Shown here in pieces: positions 24,401 to 33,051 of a stretch of DNA of 64,000 bases. The translations under genes and the position numbers were made by a program. The notes under the pieces were generated by a model. That model was not told where the DNA came from. It saw nothing but the letters and a program-made list of their open reading frames with translations, and did not search any database. Source of the stretch: Paenibacillus hemerocallicola (GTDB lineage Bacteria; Bacillota; Bacilli; Paenibacillales; NBRC-103111). Every line of letters starts with the position of its first letter. Within the stretch, counting starts at the first letter, position 1. The stretch covers positions 1-64,000 of the forward strand of contig NZ_VDCQ01000030.1 of the NCBI RefSeq assembly GCF_006265175.1, read 5' to 3'.

Positions 24401-26351
24401 TAGACGGGTTGACGAACAGGACAACCGCTCCGTTCGATTGGTCATTCAGCCCGCGTTGGCCGTAGGCGCTCTCTCTCAGACGCTTGATTTCTCCATTGTC
24501 ATCCGCGCGGTATACGCGCTCTTCCCAGTCGAGATGCTGATCGATAATCGCATAATCTTTCATCGCGATGGAGCCCTCGGCAAATACGTTGAACGCGGCA
24601 TGAACCTTCAAGCCGAGCGCATGGCCGTGGGTAAGGAACAATTCGAGCAAATCGAGATCGGGGTTCGAGCCTTTCCGGTCGTTGGCCGTCATTTCGCTGA
24701 CGTAAGGCCGGTTGGTCAAGTCGTTCTTTTTGTAAGAGACGAAGCCTTCCACGCCTTTGACGTCAAACGCGATGTCCGTGACTCCGGCGTCTTTCGCATG
24801 CTTCAGAAAGTTCAGCACGCTTTCGCTCGATTGGAGCTTCTTCGCGTTCGCTGCCTGGTCGACCCACAAAATCACTTGCTTGTCGGAAGTGAGGGACGGT
24901 CTGCTGTATACGACGACCGACTTCCTGTCCAGCTCCGAGCCGTTCTTCGACAGCACGACATCGATGTAGTTCGGTCCGGCCGCAAGAGCCGTCTCCAGGC
25001 TGAACGTGCCGTCCGCCTGCAACGTTGCGGCTTGATCGCCGATCTTGACGGAAGCTCCCGTCGGGTTCGTGATTTTGCCGGAGATCGTCGTTTTCGCAGC
25101 GGCTGTCGTATACATCGTCATGCCGTCGAGCTGCATGCGAGGTACGGCGCCCAGACCGCTCATCAGATCGGATACGGGTACGACGTTGCCGTTTTTGCGC
25201 AGCTTGACGACGTCGCCCACTTTGAATTTCGTAGCCAAATACTTTTTAATATCGTACGTATTGTAGCTGTTGTCTTGAGCCATGACGACGTAGCCGCCTT
25301 GCGGAATGTCCAGCTCGCCGCCGACCCACGAAGGGGTGCTGTTGCCGTTCGCCGCGTTGATCATCTTGGTCACTTTGCCGTTGGCGTCGACTTGCAGGGC
25401 AACGTTCGTGGCCGGAATTTGAATCTTCGATCCGTATTCGGTCGTGAACAAGGCGATAATATTCGGAATGCCGGTTACATCCTTGTCAACGTAGTTGATC
25501 GTCTTCTTCGGGCCTTCGACGATAATCGTAATGTCCGCCGGAGGGGCTTCGATCTCGATCAGATCGCCGGTCGGCTTCTGGTACACGATCGTCAGCGGCG
25601 TATCCTGCAGCACGTCCGCATTTTTCAGCAGCTTGACCGAAATGCTGTTGGTGCCTTCGGCCAGCGTAACGGTCTGGCTGAACGTGCCGTCGGCTTGGAC
25701 GGTCGCGACGACGTCGCCGACCTTCACGGCAAGCCCGATGCCGGATGCGTAGTTAAGCACTTTGCCCTGAATGTTGTATGTAGCCGTCGTAACGGTAGTG
25801 ACGGATCCGGCCGATACTTGCAGGACCGGCTGCGACAGGAAGTCGACTGCGGTTAATCGGGCTCCGTCTCGCTCTAGGGCGATGGTTCCGTCTTTGAAGT
25901 CATACAGCAGACCTCTGTGAGTAGTTCCGTGGGATACTAAGGCATATCCGCCTTCCGGTATTGCGATATACTGATCCGCTTCCCATGGCGGTCCGCCCAC
26001 AGCGCGGATAATGTCACCTTGGGCATTCACAAAAATAGCCGTATTGCCGTATTTTACGAATACTTTACCGGCTTGCGCCGCCAGTTCATGGTTCACGTAT
26101 CCGTAATTCACTTCGGCTCCGCTTGTGTAAAGAGCCACATAGTTCGTTTTTTGTGAAGGTTTGTTCACATTAAAATTCACATAATCAACCTTCAGCTTCT
26201 TGCTCCCGTCCAGCGACACCGCATAAACCTCGTTCGTCACGGAGCCGCCTCCGGTCTCGGCCGCCTGCGCCGTTGCCCCGAAAGACGGAAGCAGCGAAAC
26301 CAGCAAGCAAACGATGAGGAGCACATTCAATCTGTACCCGTTCGTTCTCAT
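21456..26351 (-). CDS. Cell-wall-anchored GHL10-type glycoside-hydrolase-like protein with Fn3 and three SLH domains
   Basis: The protein has 1631 residues. The signal peptide is at 1-30. Residues 35-490 contain beta-sandwich modules, some of them repeats (AVKVGDVVATVQADGTFS versus SVKIGDQAATLQADGTFS and TAATIDSNGDFAGKV). Residues 500-900 resemble the GHL10/DUF187 barrel (VILWVDQAANAKKL, ALGLKVHAAFNVFAEGS, DVDGIILDRGRYD, FLMVGTYYS). A fibronectin type III domain lies near 1115-1200, followed by a Gly/Ser/Thr/Pro linker and a further domain. Three SLH repeats close the protein from about 1445 (DTQGHWAE, ITRAEFAALL, DWYASDV, ISREELAVL), for binding to pyruvylated wall polymer. It probably acts on wall-associated or environmental polysaccharide. 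It is divergent from the uvrA-like gene. Confidence 0.88.
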   Translation of the reverse strand: MRTNGYRLNVLLIVCLLVSLLPSFGATAQAAETGGGSVTNEVYAVSLDGSKKLKVDYVNFNVNKPSQKTNYVALYTSGAEVNYGYVNHELAAQAGKVFVKYGNTAIFVNAQGDIIRAVGGPPWEADQYIAIPEGGYALVSHGTTHRGLLYDFKDGTIALERDGARLTAVDFLSQPVLQVSAGSVTTVTTATYNIQGKVLNYASGIGLAVKVGDVVATVQADGTFSQTVTLAEGTNSISVKLLKNADVLQDTPLTIVYQKPTGDLIEIEAPPADITIIVEGPKKTINYVDKDVTGIPNIIALFTTEYGSKIQIPATNVALQVDANGKVTKMINAANGNSTPSWVGGELDIPQGGYVVMAQDNSYNTYDIKKYLATKFKVGDVVKLRKNGNVVPVSDLMSGLGAVPRMQLDGMTMYTTAAAKTTISGKITNPTGASVKIGDQAATLQADGTFSLETALAAGPNYIDVVLSKNGSELDRKSVVVYSRPSLTSDKQVILWVDQAANAKKLQSSESVLNFLKHAKDAGVTDIAFDVKGVEGFVSYKKNDLTNRPYVSEMTANDRKGSNPDLDLLELFLTHGHALGLKVHAAFNVFAEGSIAMKDYAIIDQHLDWEERVYRADDNGEIKRLRESAYGQRGLNDQSNGAVVLFVNPSNDEVRDFQLKTFEEVMKNYDVDGIILDRGRYDNESADFSDLTKAKFATFLQQRGKTLTNWPADIFKYTDGKRVDGPLIQDWWEFRSGTIESFVKETRDLVDRYTASKGKKIQTSAYVGAWYESYYLNGVHWGSKNFRYDSRLKFPTDSIYTNGYYQTGYIDHMDFLMVGTYYSTIPEIQRYITIDSIVTNGEVPLYSGMALADLQSPELQREIFQTAMGSSNGLMLFDASLANWPIVKASIRDEAYVKDYQIGLSKPGNPSSFIEANFYNVSRNLGDLTVYNEEFGTSTGTNRFGVEVVADSTGKVVKMVNKSQAINWSWGSPQDNNSAIPQGGMVISALDENGVRTKRQLIANTYNVGDDVRSAALSGFMNYNGKTVSTATPELTGNVKVLGAGSSVNVLLNETAATIDSNGDFAGKVNLQEGGNTVTFAVYVDGMKTNEKSIQLTYDPNADAEAPAWAGNAALTATNVSQTQLQLTWSGATDNTAVTGYKLYQGGQEIATVTGNVYDVTGLLSSTSYTFKVEAGDASGNWSANGPSSTVTTRSYSSGTSGPSGGTTSPQQPTTKPTDTGVTISATAVQTTDENGKPAMKVTLDADTVAKALAALKQQGSTAKEIVVEVSSAQPVAILSLPASALAGGAIDGAVFVIKSGGVTYYLPADLIDIDALASAMGVASGDLVLTVTLEKKTGTEAEAIADEVEKQGGEMIGDAYDFRIIVQAGGKTLALDNFGSRYVERAISLTGNVPGRATAVVIDPATGEMTFVPARFAQADGVTTVVIKRTGNSTYAVVSYGKAFKDTQGHWAEADIGLLASKLLVKGVTDSEFAPDQSITRAEFAALLVRALGLAQQDGRATFNDVRSTDWYASDVATASKAGLIDGYEDGSFRPNQVISREELAVLASRAFDFSSLKSAAGASNALQPFADADKISAWARNAAARAVSEGIMNGIADSAFAPKEQSSRAQAVVMLKRLAIKLGLMDNNE

Positions 26352-26389
26352 AATTCACCTTCCCCTATGTAGTAATAGTTCGAATACGT

Positions 26390-26429
26390 TTTCATTATAG
26401 GTGGGAGCGGTTTCATCTTATAGGTGAGA
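26390..26429. promoter_or_regulatory. Direct repeat in the divergent SLH/uvrA-like promoter region
   Basis: TTTCAT-ATAGGTG-GA occurs twice, 21-22 bp apart (two helical turns), about 40-80 bp upstream of the SLH gene. Such spacing suits a dimeric regulator bound to one face of the DNA. The regulator is not known. Confidence 0.4.
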
Positions 26430-26652
26430 TGATGACTGTTTTTGGCACTATAATGACATTTCGGACGGAAACCCGAACGGACGAACTCCGAGCCGCACGA
26501 GGGCGGTTATTCAAAAAGGTTAAATTTGCATGAAAAGGTTTGTTTTCGGTATTAGCAGCTATACGAAGAATATGTCATTGCAACCTTACCACTTGCACCA
26601 ATGTTGTAATCTAATATTGTCAAACCAAATCCATTTGAACGGAGGATGTAAA

Positions 26653-29160
26653 CTGAACGATACGATCGCAATCAAAGGCGCCCGGGAGAACAATTTGAAG
26701 CAGGTTTCGCTCGAAATTCCGAAGCATAAGCTGGTAGTGTTGACCGGCCCTTCCGGGTCCGGAAAATCTACGCTCGCCATGGATACGCTGCAGCGGGAAT
26801 GCCAGCGACAGTATATGGAATCGATGGGGATGGTGGCGGATTCGGTCAGCAAGCCGAAGGTGGACTCGATCGTCGGCCTTTCCCCTTCGATTAGCGTGGG
26901 ACAGCATGTCACGAACCGGAATCCGAGATCGACGGTCGGGACCGTGACGGACATTTATACGTATTTGCGCGTCATCTACGAGAAGCTGGGCGAACGGCCG
27001 TGTCCGGCTTGCGGCAAGACGATCGTGCCGTCGCTCGCGAACGATACCGAGCCTCCGCGAGTAGGCGACGACGAGCAGGACGGTTTCCAGAGCTATATCG
27101 AATGTCCGCATTGCCATGAAACGATACAAAAATTGGAGCGTAGCCATTTCTCGTTCAACAAGCCGGAGGGAGCATGCGAGACGTGCGCCGGGCTGGGCGC
27201 TGTAGCCGAGCTCGATCTCGACGCCGTATTTGACGGGCAAAAAAGCTTGAACGAAGGCGGCGTCACGTTTTGGTTCGACGCACTGGCCCAGTACCAGATC
27301 AACATTTTGAAAGCGGCTGCGAAGCATTACGGTTTCGTGTTCGATCCCGACCGGCCTTTGAAAGATTACGACCCGATCCAACGCGATTTGTTGTACTACG
27401 GCGTCGAGAGCGAGGCATTCGTCCGCCATTTCCCGGACGTCAAGCCGCCCAAGTCGGTTACGCAAGGCAAATACGAGGGCGTCGTGACGGGAATATGGAG
27501 ACGATACAGGGAGAAGGAAGGGGAGTCGGGCGAAGCGGCGCTGTTCCATGAAGAGACGTGTACCGCTTGCAGCGGGGCCCGGCTGAAGAAGGAAAGCCTG
27601 CTCGTCAAGGTGGACGGAGCTTCGATCGCCGAAGTGTCCGAACGGTCGCTGGAAGAGGCGCTGGCCTGGATGAACCGGCTGATGGACAGCTTAAGCCCGG
27701 AGGACAGGCACGTTGTGGAGGCGCTGCTGCACGACCTGATCGTCCGGATGAAACGGATTACCGGTGTCGGACTCGGCTATTTGTCGTTGAACCGGCAGGC
27801 GGTCACGCTGTCCGGCGGAGAGGCTCAGCGCCTGAGGCTCGCCTCTATTCTCGGCTCCGGTCTGACGGGCGTTCTATATATTCTCGACGAACCGACGGCC
27901 GGTCTCCATCCGAGAGACACGGCAGGCTTGATCGGGGTGTTGAAGCAACTGCGCGATCTGGGCAACACGGTCCTTGTCATCGAGCACGATGTCGAGATGA
28001 TGCGCGCAGCCGATCATGTTATCGATATGGGGCCGGGCGCCGGCAGCTTCGGAGGGCGCGTAGTCGGGGAAGGAAGCTTGGAAGATTTGATCCGCAGCCC
28101 GGAATCGGTCACCGGCGCTTACTTGCGGGACGAGGAAAGCTTCGCGGAAACGAGGAGAAGAAGGCCCGGCAACGGAAAGTTCCTGACGGTCCGGAATGCC
28201 TACGAACGCAATTTGAAGCATATTACGGTTTCTTTTCCGCTCGGTTGTCTCATCTCGGTTACCGGAGTCTCGGGCTCGGGGAAATCGACTCTGTTGTTCG
28301 ATTTGTTGGCCGCCGGCGGCACGGAGGAGCAGCGGCGGAGAGGCTGCGAGAGCATTGCCGGGCTGGACGCCATCGGCAGCATGATTACGGTCGACCAGTC
28401 TCCGATCGGGAGAATGAGCCGGTCGAACGTCGCGACCTACACCGATGTGTTCACTTTGATGCGGAACCTGTTCGCGGGCTTGCCGGAAGCGAAACGGGCC
28501 AAGCTGACCTCGAAGCACTTCTCGTTCAACACGCCGGGCGGGAGGTGCGAATCCTGCCAAGGACTCGGCGTCGTATCGATGAACATGCATTTTCTCCCCG
28601 ATCTCGAGGTTCGCTGTCCGGTTTGCCGCGGCAGACGGTTCCAGGACGAGATTTTGCGGATTACGTACAAAGGCTATACGATATCCGACCTGCTGGATAT
28701 GACGGTTCAAGAGAGCTTGCCGTTGCTCGAAGACCAGGAGAAAATGGCCGGATCGATCCGGCTGCTGTGCGAGGTCGGGCTCGGTTATTTGCAATGGGGG
28801 CAGTCCGTCCGGACATTATCGGGCGGAGAGGGCCAGCGGATCAAGCTCGCCAAGGAGCTGAGCGGCAAAACAAAGAACCATACGCTCTATTTGCTGGACG
28901 AGCCTTCGACCGGCCTGCATCCGGGCGATACCCGGCAGCTGCTCGTTCTATTGAACAAATTGGTCGAGGCCGGCAATACCGTCATTGTCGTCGAGCATAA
29001 TCTCGATGTCATCCGCGAAGCGGATTGGGTCGTCGATATCGGTCCCGAAGGGGGCGACGCGGGAGGCTCGCTCGTGGCGGAAGGAACGCCGGAGACGGTC
29101 GCGGCCGTCGATGCTTCGTATACGGGAATGTATTTGCGGAAGGCTTTGGGGCTGGGGTGA
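26653..29160 (+). CDS. UvrA-like ABC ATPase, short form (UvrA2 type)
   Basis: The protein has 835 residues from a CTG at 26653, seven bases after GGAGG; this gives the family N-terminus NDTIAIKGARENNLK. In-frame ATG codons upstream (26530) lack a good ribosome binding site. Two ATPase halves are present: Walker A TGPSGSGKST and TGVSGSGKST, signatures TLSGGEAQRLRL and TLSGGEGQRIKL, and Walker B ILDEPTAGLHP and LLDEPSTGLHP. Zinc-binding Cys pairs (CPACG, CPHC, CETC, CESC, CPVC) are kept. UvrA proper is about 940-960 residues, so this shorter form fits UvrA2 or the drug-resistance-type homologues that remove or tolerate DNA-bound compounds. No uvrB or uvrC is adjacent. Confidence 0.82.
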   Translation: MNDTIAIKGARENNLKQVSLEIPKHKLVVLTGPSGSGKSTLAMDTLQRECQRQYMESMGMVADSVSKPKVDSIVGLSPSISVGQHVTNRNPRSTVGTVTDIYTYLRVIYEKLGERPCPACGKTIVPSLANDTEPPRVGDDEQDGFQSYIECPHCHETIQKLERSHFSFNKPEGACETCAGLGAVAELDLDAVFDGQKSLNEGGVTFWFDALAQYQINILKAAAKHYGFVFDPDRPLKDYDPIQRDLLYYGVESEAFVRHFPDVKPPKSVTQGKYEGVVTGIWRRYREKEGESGEAALFHEETCTACSGARLKKESLLVKVDGASIAEVSERSLEEALAWMNRLMDSLSPEDRHVVEALLHDLIVRMKRITGVGLGYLSLNRQAVTLSGGEAQRLRLASILGSGLTGVLYILDEPTAGLHPRDTAGLIGVLKQLRDLGNTVLVIEHDVEMMRAADHVIDMGPGAGSFGGRVVGEGSLEDLIRSPESVTGAYLRDEESFAETRRRRPGNGKFLTVRNAYERNLKHITVSFPLGCLISVTGVSGSGKSTLLFDLLAAGGTEEQRRRGCESIAGLDAIGSMITVDQSPIGRMSRSNVATYTDVFTLMRNLFAGLPEAKRAKLTSKHFSFNTPGGRCESCQGLGVVSMNMHFLPDLEVRCPVCRGRRFQDEILRITYKGYTISDLLDMTVQESLPLLEDQEKMAGSIRLLCEVGLGYLQWGQSVRTLSGGEGQRIKLAKELSGKTKNHTLYLLDEPSTGLHPGDTRQLLVLLNKLVEAGNTVIVVEHNLDVIREADWVVDIGPEGGDAGGSLVAEGTPETVAAVDASYTGMYLRKALGLG

Positions 29161-29199
29161 CGGAGGCCAGGCCGGCTCCTTTTTCGCAAGGGCCGGACC

Positions 29200-29465
29200 G
29201 ATTGGTTCCTGACGCTTACTTGTTGTCCCCCCAATTTTACGGCAGTGCCTGCACGCGGCTGGAGGAGGCGTGACCGGAGGCGATCGCGGTTTATCTGCAG
29301 GGCTGCGAGGGGGACTTGAAGCCTGGGAGCAGCGGACGGCAACCGTTTCAAGTCGGGCTGATTGGTGGAAATGCGGCCGGGGAAGTCGCGGACATGCTGT
29401 GCGAATAAGCGTTTACGGCGCTCGAAGGTCCGTCGGCTCCGAGGGATCCGGAGAAGCTTGTCTAT
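29200..29465 (+). pseudogene. Remnant resembling a neutral/alkaline ceramidase-type hydrolase
   Basis: One reading frame gives FYGSACTRLEEA, a stop, PEAIAVYLQGCEGDLKPG, then a short Gly/Ala-rich run ending EVADMLCE, another stop, and AFTALEGP. The LQGC-GD-KP motif followed by an E-A helix resembles neutral/alkaline ceramidase-type proteins. Two in-frame stops and the absence of both ends show decay. The rest of the gap to 29600 holds two hairpins. Confidence 0.4.
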
Positions 29466-29517
29466 GAAGCGTCCGCTTGCCTGGATCAGATGATCGGCAA
29501 CGGACGCTTCAGTTTTC
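29466..29517 (+). terminator. Hairpin terminator candidate
   Basis: GAAGCGTCCG pairs perfectly with CGGACGCTTC across a 25-base loop, followed by AGTTTTCC. Confidence 0.5.
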
Positions 29518-29550
29518 CGGCGGAACGGGCGGTGGGCAGTCGACCTGATT

Positions 29551-29570
29551 CGGTGGCTCACCGTCTTTTT
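29551..29570 (+). terminator. Terminator at the left edge of the AT-rich cluster
   Basis: CGGTG pairs with CACCG around GCT, followed by TCTTTTT. It closes transcription from the uvrA-like side just before the convergent cluster genes. Confidence 0.55.
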
Positions 29571-29599
29571 CAGACAAACTCAAACAGCTATAATCCTTT

Positions 29600-30373
29600 T
29601 TAATATCTTACGTGAATTCCTTGTTCTTTAAGGTATTGTTTTATATCATCAATCGTACATTCTTTGTAATGTAACAAGGAAGCCACCAGCGCTGCATCGA
29701 CATTTGCTTTTTCAAACACTTCGCCTATATCGGAAAGCTTGCCGGCGCCCCCAGAGGCGATTATAGGTACGTTTACGGACTGGGACAATAAACTTAATAA
29801 TCCAATATCATAGCCATCCTTGGTTCCATCTTTGTCTATACTGGTGCATATTATTTCTCCGACTCCCAATTGTTCGGCCATTTGTGCCCATTCGACTACA
29901 TCAAGTCCCGTGCTTTGATGCGCGGAGTGCGTATAAACTTCATAACGTACAAGTTCTTTGTTTTCGTTGTATACCGCTTTGGCATCGAGGCCTAATACAA
30001 CACACTGCTTGCCGAAAATTTCGGCGGCTTCGGTGATCAGTTCCGGTCTTTTGACCGCTGCGGAATTAATACCTACCTTATCTGCTCCGCATCTCAACAC
30101 TTTTTTGAAATCTTCGACAGTTCTTACACCGCCAATGACAGAGAAGGGAACAAAGACATTTTCGGCTGCACGTCGTATCCATTCATATTTTACGTTATCG
30201 TTTGTCAGCGAGGCAGTAGTATCCAGATATATGATTTCGTCCGCCCCGGCTTCCGCGTATTGTTGGCCTAATTCGGCCGGATCGCCAACAATAGTAGGGT
30301 TTCTAAATTTAACATACTTTACTGCGCTATCGTTCAGGACATCTATTGCCGGAATAATCCTTTTTTTTAACAA
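29600..30373 (-). CDS. HisF-like cyclase/ammonia-lyase subunit in a biosynthetic cluster
   Basis: The protein has 257 residues. The TTG at 30373 follows GGAGG at seven bases and gives the family N-terminus MLKKRIIPAIDV; longer ATG starts precede the ribosome binding site. It is a (beta-alpha)8 barrel with both catalytic Asp residues at the classical positions, D11 (IPAID) and D130 (LGLDAK), plus phosphate loops (GGVRT, ASGGAGKL). In histidine synthesis HisF uses ammonia from HisH to make imidazole glycerol phosphate. No other his gene is present, and a HisH homologue lies in the same cluster at 38366. The pair probably inserts ammonia-derived nitrogen into a cluster intermediate. Confidence 0.88.
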   Translation of the reverse strand: MLKKRIIPAIDVLNDSAVKYVKFRNPTIVGDPAELGQQYAEAGADEIIYLDTTASLTNDNVKYEWIRRAAENVFVPFSVIGGVRTVEDFKKVLRCGADKVGINSAAVKRPELITEAAEIFGKQCVVLGLDAKAVYNENKELVRYEVYTHSAHQSTGLDVVEWAQMAEQLGVGEIICTSIDKDGTKDGYDIGLLSLLSQSVNVPIIASGGAGKLSDIGEVFEKANVDAALVASLLHYKECTIDDIKQYLKEQGIHVRY

Positions 30374-30484
30374 GAAATTTCCTCCTACGATTTTGATCTT
30401 GAGGCCGCCCATCATTCGTGGTGCTGTTGGGTCGGTACTCGGCTCGTTCGGTTTTAATGATTAACCCAATAAAAGGTGAACCGA

Positions 30485-30733
30485 CTAAAGCAGCACAAGT
30501 TTTCTTTTAACATGAGCAATGATATGACCGGGAGTGGCGAAATTTTCGAACAACAGCTCTTCCTCATCAAATGCGATGTTAAACACTTCTTCCAATTCGA
30601 CAATGAGTTTAACAATTTTAAAGGAATCGAAGCCCCATGCGTACAAATCTTCCGAATAAGATAAAGGAGCGAATTTCTCGCCGAGAGTGTTCTTGAGTTT
30701 TTTTTTGACTAGCTGTTCAATGTTTAAATTCAC
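30485..30733 (-). CDS. Acyl/peptidyl carrier protein
   Basis: The protein has 82 residues. It forms a four-helix carrier fold, with the 4'-phosphopantetheine attachment motif GFDSF (Ser37) at the start of helix II (DSFKIVKLIVELEEVF) and an acidic helix II/III face. The usual DSL is DSF here. It overlaps the 3' end of the AraC gene by 17 bases and precedes hisF by 111 bases on the same strand. A second carrier at 42567 shares the LIV-LEE and FDE-ELL-ENF segments, so the two are paralogues. Confidence 0.88.
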   Translation of the reverse strand: MNLNIEQLVKKKLKNTLGEKFAPLSYSEDLYAWGFDSFKIVKLIVELEEVFNIAFDEEELLFENFATPGHIIAHVKRKLVLL

Positions 30734-31589
30734 AATTCACCTCCCCGAACTCGCCGATGCTATTTCCATATCCGTTTATTCCTTTATTTCTGCGGTACTG
30801 GGTCGGAGTTATTCCAAAATAACGTTTAAACAAATCTCCGAATTGCGATTGGGAAATATAACCAAGTTGTTCTGCGATTACACCGATAGTAAAGTCGGTG
30901 GAAACAAGCCATTCTTGTGCCTTTGCCATTTTTAAGTTTTGTAAATACTTGATCGGGGAAACCCGAAATACTTTTGAGTAGGAGTTGCATAAATAGACTG
31001 GATTACTTCGAACCAAATCCGCCAAATACTGCAAAGTAAGGGGGCGCATATAATTATTGCGGATATAGCGGTTCACCGTAATAAGTCTGGAGTCGATTTT
31101 ACCTATTGGTCGTTTGGCCGGTGTCAAAACATTCTCTTTCTCTACATGCAAGGATTGAAGCAACGAATAAAGTTGCCTTTCTGTTTCCGGCAATACTTCC
31201 GTAGAAATTCTATTTTCCGCGAATAAAGGGGCGACTATGGATGTGGCTTGGATGGCAAACGAGTTCTGGCTGTGCACGATTAAAGATCGCTCCCATTCCT
31301 CTGAAGCGGCTCCCCATTGAAAAATAATTCCTCGTACCGTAACAGGATGGGCGGTTGTGTTGACGAGACGGAATTTCCTGCCTATCAGTACATCTCCATG
31401 TTGTAGTCGCTGACCGGTTTTATGCCCCTGTAAATGCAGGGATCCAAATATTTCGATATAAGCGTAGTACTCTGCTTGGACATTCCAATGAGTCGAGCTC
31501 CCCGAGGTAATGATTTCGTTTGTATGGATCGAACAAATTTTTACAAACACGGTATCACCATATTCGCGATGTAATGAGGACGGTTTCAC
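30717..31589 (-). CDS. AraC family regulator of the biosynthetic cluster
   Basis: The protein has 290 residues. The N-terminal half is a cupin-like sensor (YYAYIEIFGSLHLQGHKTG, RLQHGDVLIGRKFRLVN). The C-terminal 100 residues carry the AraC double HTH (LTLQYLADLVRSNPVYLCNSY, then FTIGVIAEQLGYISQSQFGDLF and FGITPTQYRRNKG). It is the first gene of the leftward arm of the cluster and is divergent from the acyl-CoA-dehydrogenase-like gene, so it probably controls both arms from the 198-bp gap between them. Its 3' end overlaps the carrier-protein gene. Confidence 0.88.
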   Translation of the reverse strand: MKPSSLHREYGDTVFVKICSIHTNEIITSGSSTHWNVQAEYYAYIEIFGSLHLQGHKTGQRLQHGDVLIGRKFRLVNTTAHPVTVRGIIFQWGAASEEWERSLIVHSQNSFAIQATSIVAPLFAENRISTEVLPETERQLYSLLQSLHVEKENVLTPAKRPIGKIDSRLITVNRYIRNNYMRPLTLQYLADLVRSNPVYLCNSYSKVFRVSPIKYLQNLKMAKAQEWLVSTDFTIGVIAEQLGYISQSQFGDLFKRYFGITPTQYRRNKGINGYGNSIGEFGEVNCEFKH

Positions 31590-31679
31590 ACAATTTTAAT
31601 ATAAATTTTACCATGAAAAAAAGGAAATTCAAGTTAGTTTTTGATGTATATCCTATATAATACATATAATCGGTATTTA

Positions 31680-31692
31680 CAGATATTATCTG
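31680..31692. promoter_or_regulatory. Palindrome in the divergent cluster promoter region
   Basis: CAGATATTATCTG is a perfect inverted repeat with a 3-base centre in the very AT-rich gap between the AraC gene and the rightward arm. It is a candidate operator. Confidence 0.4.
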
Positions 31693-31787
31693 AATTTACA
31701 TAAATGATAGTGTTGCAATGAGGTCTGTGATATAGTACCTTCCATGAAAATATTAATTTTTTTACTTTATATTGTAAAAAAAGGGGG

Positions 31788-33002
31788 ATGAGTACTATAC
31801 CAGTTACAAGTGACGAGCTTTCTTATAGTTTGAATGGCAAAATAAATGATTTACAGAAAGCATTTAGCGATAAAGCCGGTTATTATGATCAATCAGGTTT
31901 ATTTCCACATGAAAACATAGATTTGGTAACCAATAACGCTCTACATACAGTCACTATAGACTCGGATTACGGCGGAATGGAATTAGGTTTTGAAGAGACT
32001 AGTGAATTGCTGGTGCGTCTCGCTTCAGGTTGTCCTTCTACGGCCTTATGTTTGGCAATGCATTACTACACCATTGCCGGATTAAACAAAGTGCTCTCCC
32101 CGCAACAAAAAAGCAAAATTTATTCGGACATACGTAATAACGGACATTACTTCACATCCTTTAATCAACCGAACGTGACGATTGTTCAAGCGAACCAGGA
32201 TTTCACCCAGAGCACGGGAATAGCAATAAAAAAAGTGGATGAAGGGTATTTAGTGAACGGAGTCAAGAGATGTTCTTCGGGCATTGACAGATTTTCGTAC
32301 ATTCCGATTTATGGGAATCAAGTGGGCATTGATAAAAGCAGGTTTGGTATTTCGGCATTGTTTTTACGAAGGGACGACCCCGGTGTAACCATAACCAGCT
32401 CTTGGGATAACGCATCTTTAAGAGCATCTGCAGGTCATGATGTCTTACTTAACGATGTTTTTGTGAGTAAGGACAGATTAATTGGCCATGAGGGATTTGG
32501 AGTCGAGAATACTTCCAATTTGGTGTTTTGGTCAAGGATGGCTATATCTTCGGTTTATTTGGGTATTGCCAAAGCTTCCATGGATTACATAACTACTATT
32601 ATTAAACATAAAAAAGATTATGTTTCGAAGAAAACGCTCGCTTTTTTACCTAACATACAATATGCCTTTTCCGAACTGAAAATCAAATATGATACAGCCC
32701 ATAGTCAGTTGAAAATGTTTGTCAAACAGGCGGATTATGAAACTTTTAATGGTAAATACACGGACGATTTGTTTCAACGGGCGCTTGTAACCAAATTTTT
32801 TGTTGGTCGGACCGCCAATGAGATCGTATGGCAAGCTATGCAGATTGAAGGCATGAGATCCATGTCAAGAGGAAGTGTTTTGGAGAGACTGTATAGGGAT
32901 GTTAGAGCCGCTACTTTTCATCAACCGAATGACGATCTGATGAAGGAAATATTGGCGAAAAAGGCACTTGGACTCATCGCTCCCAAAAATAGATGGGTAT
33001 AG
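31788..33002 (+). CDS. Acyl-CoA dehydrogenase-like flavoprotein
   Basis: The protein has 404 residues. It has the acyl-CoA dehydrogenase fold in order: an N-terminal helical domain (DYGGMELGFEETSELLVRLA, STALCLAMHYY), a middle beta domain (GYLVNGVKRCSSG, ISALFLRRDDPGVTI, DVFVSKDRLIG) and a C-terminal helical FAD domain (SRMAISSVYLGIAKASMDYI, QIEGMRSMSRGSVLERLYRDVRAATFHQPND). In natural-product clusters such enzymes often oxidise acyl or aminoacyl chains held on carrier proteins, which fits the two carriers here. Some homologues act as N-hydroxylases instead. The ATG at 31788 immediately follows AAAGGGGG, an unusually tight spacing. It is the first gene of the rightward arm. Confidence 0.85.
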   Translation: MSTIPVTSDELSYSLNGKINDLQKAFSDKAGYYDQSGLFPHENIDLVTNNALHTVTIDSDYGGMELGFEETSELLVRLASGCPSTALCLAMHYYTIAGLNKVLSPQQKSKIYSDIRNNGHYFTSFNQPNVTIVQANQDFTQSTGIAIKKVDEGYLVNGVKRCSSGIDRFSYIPIYGNQVGIDKSRFGISALFLRRDDPGVTITSSWDNASLRASAGHDVLLNDVFVSKDRLIGHEGFGVENTSNLVFWSRMAISSVYLGIAKASMDYITTIIKHKKDYVSKKTLAFLPNIQYAFSELKIKYDTAHSQLKMFVKQADYETFNGKYTDDLFQRALVTKFFVGRTANEIVWQAMQIEGMRSMSRGSVLERLYRDVRAATFHQPNDDLMKEILAKKALGLIAPKNRWV

Positions 33003-33051
33003 GGAGAAAGTAGACTATTAATTGGAAAATTTATGTTCGGGAGAGATTTAT

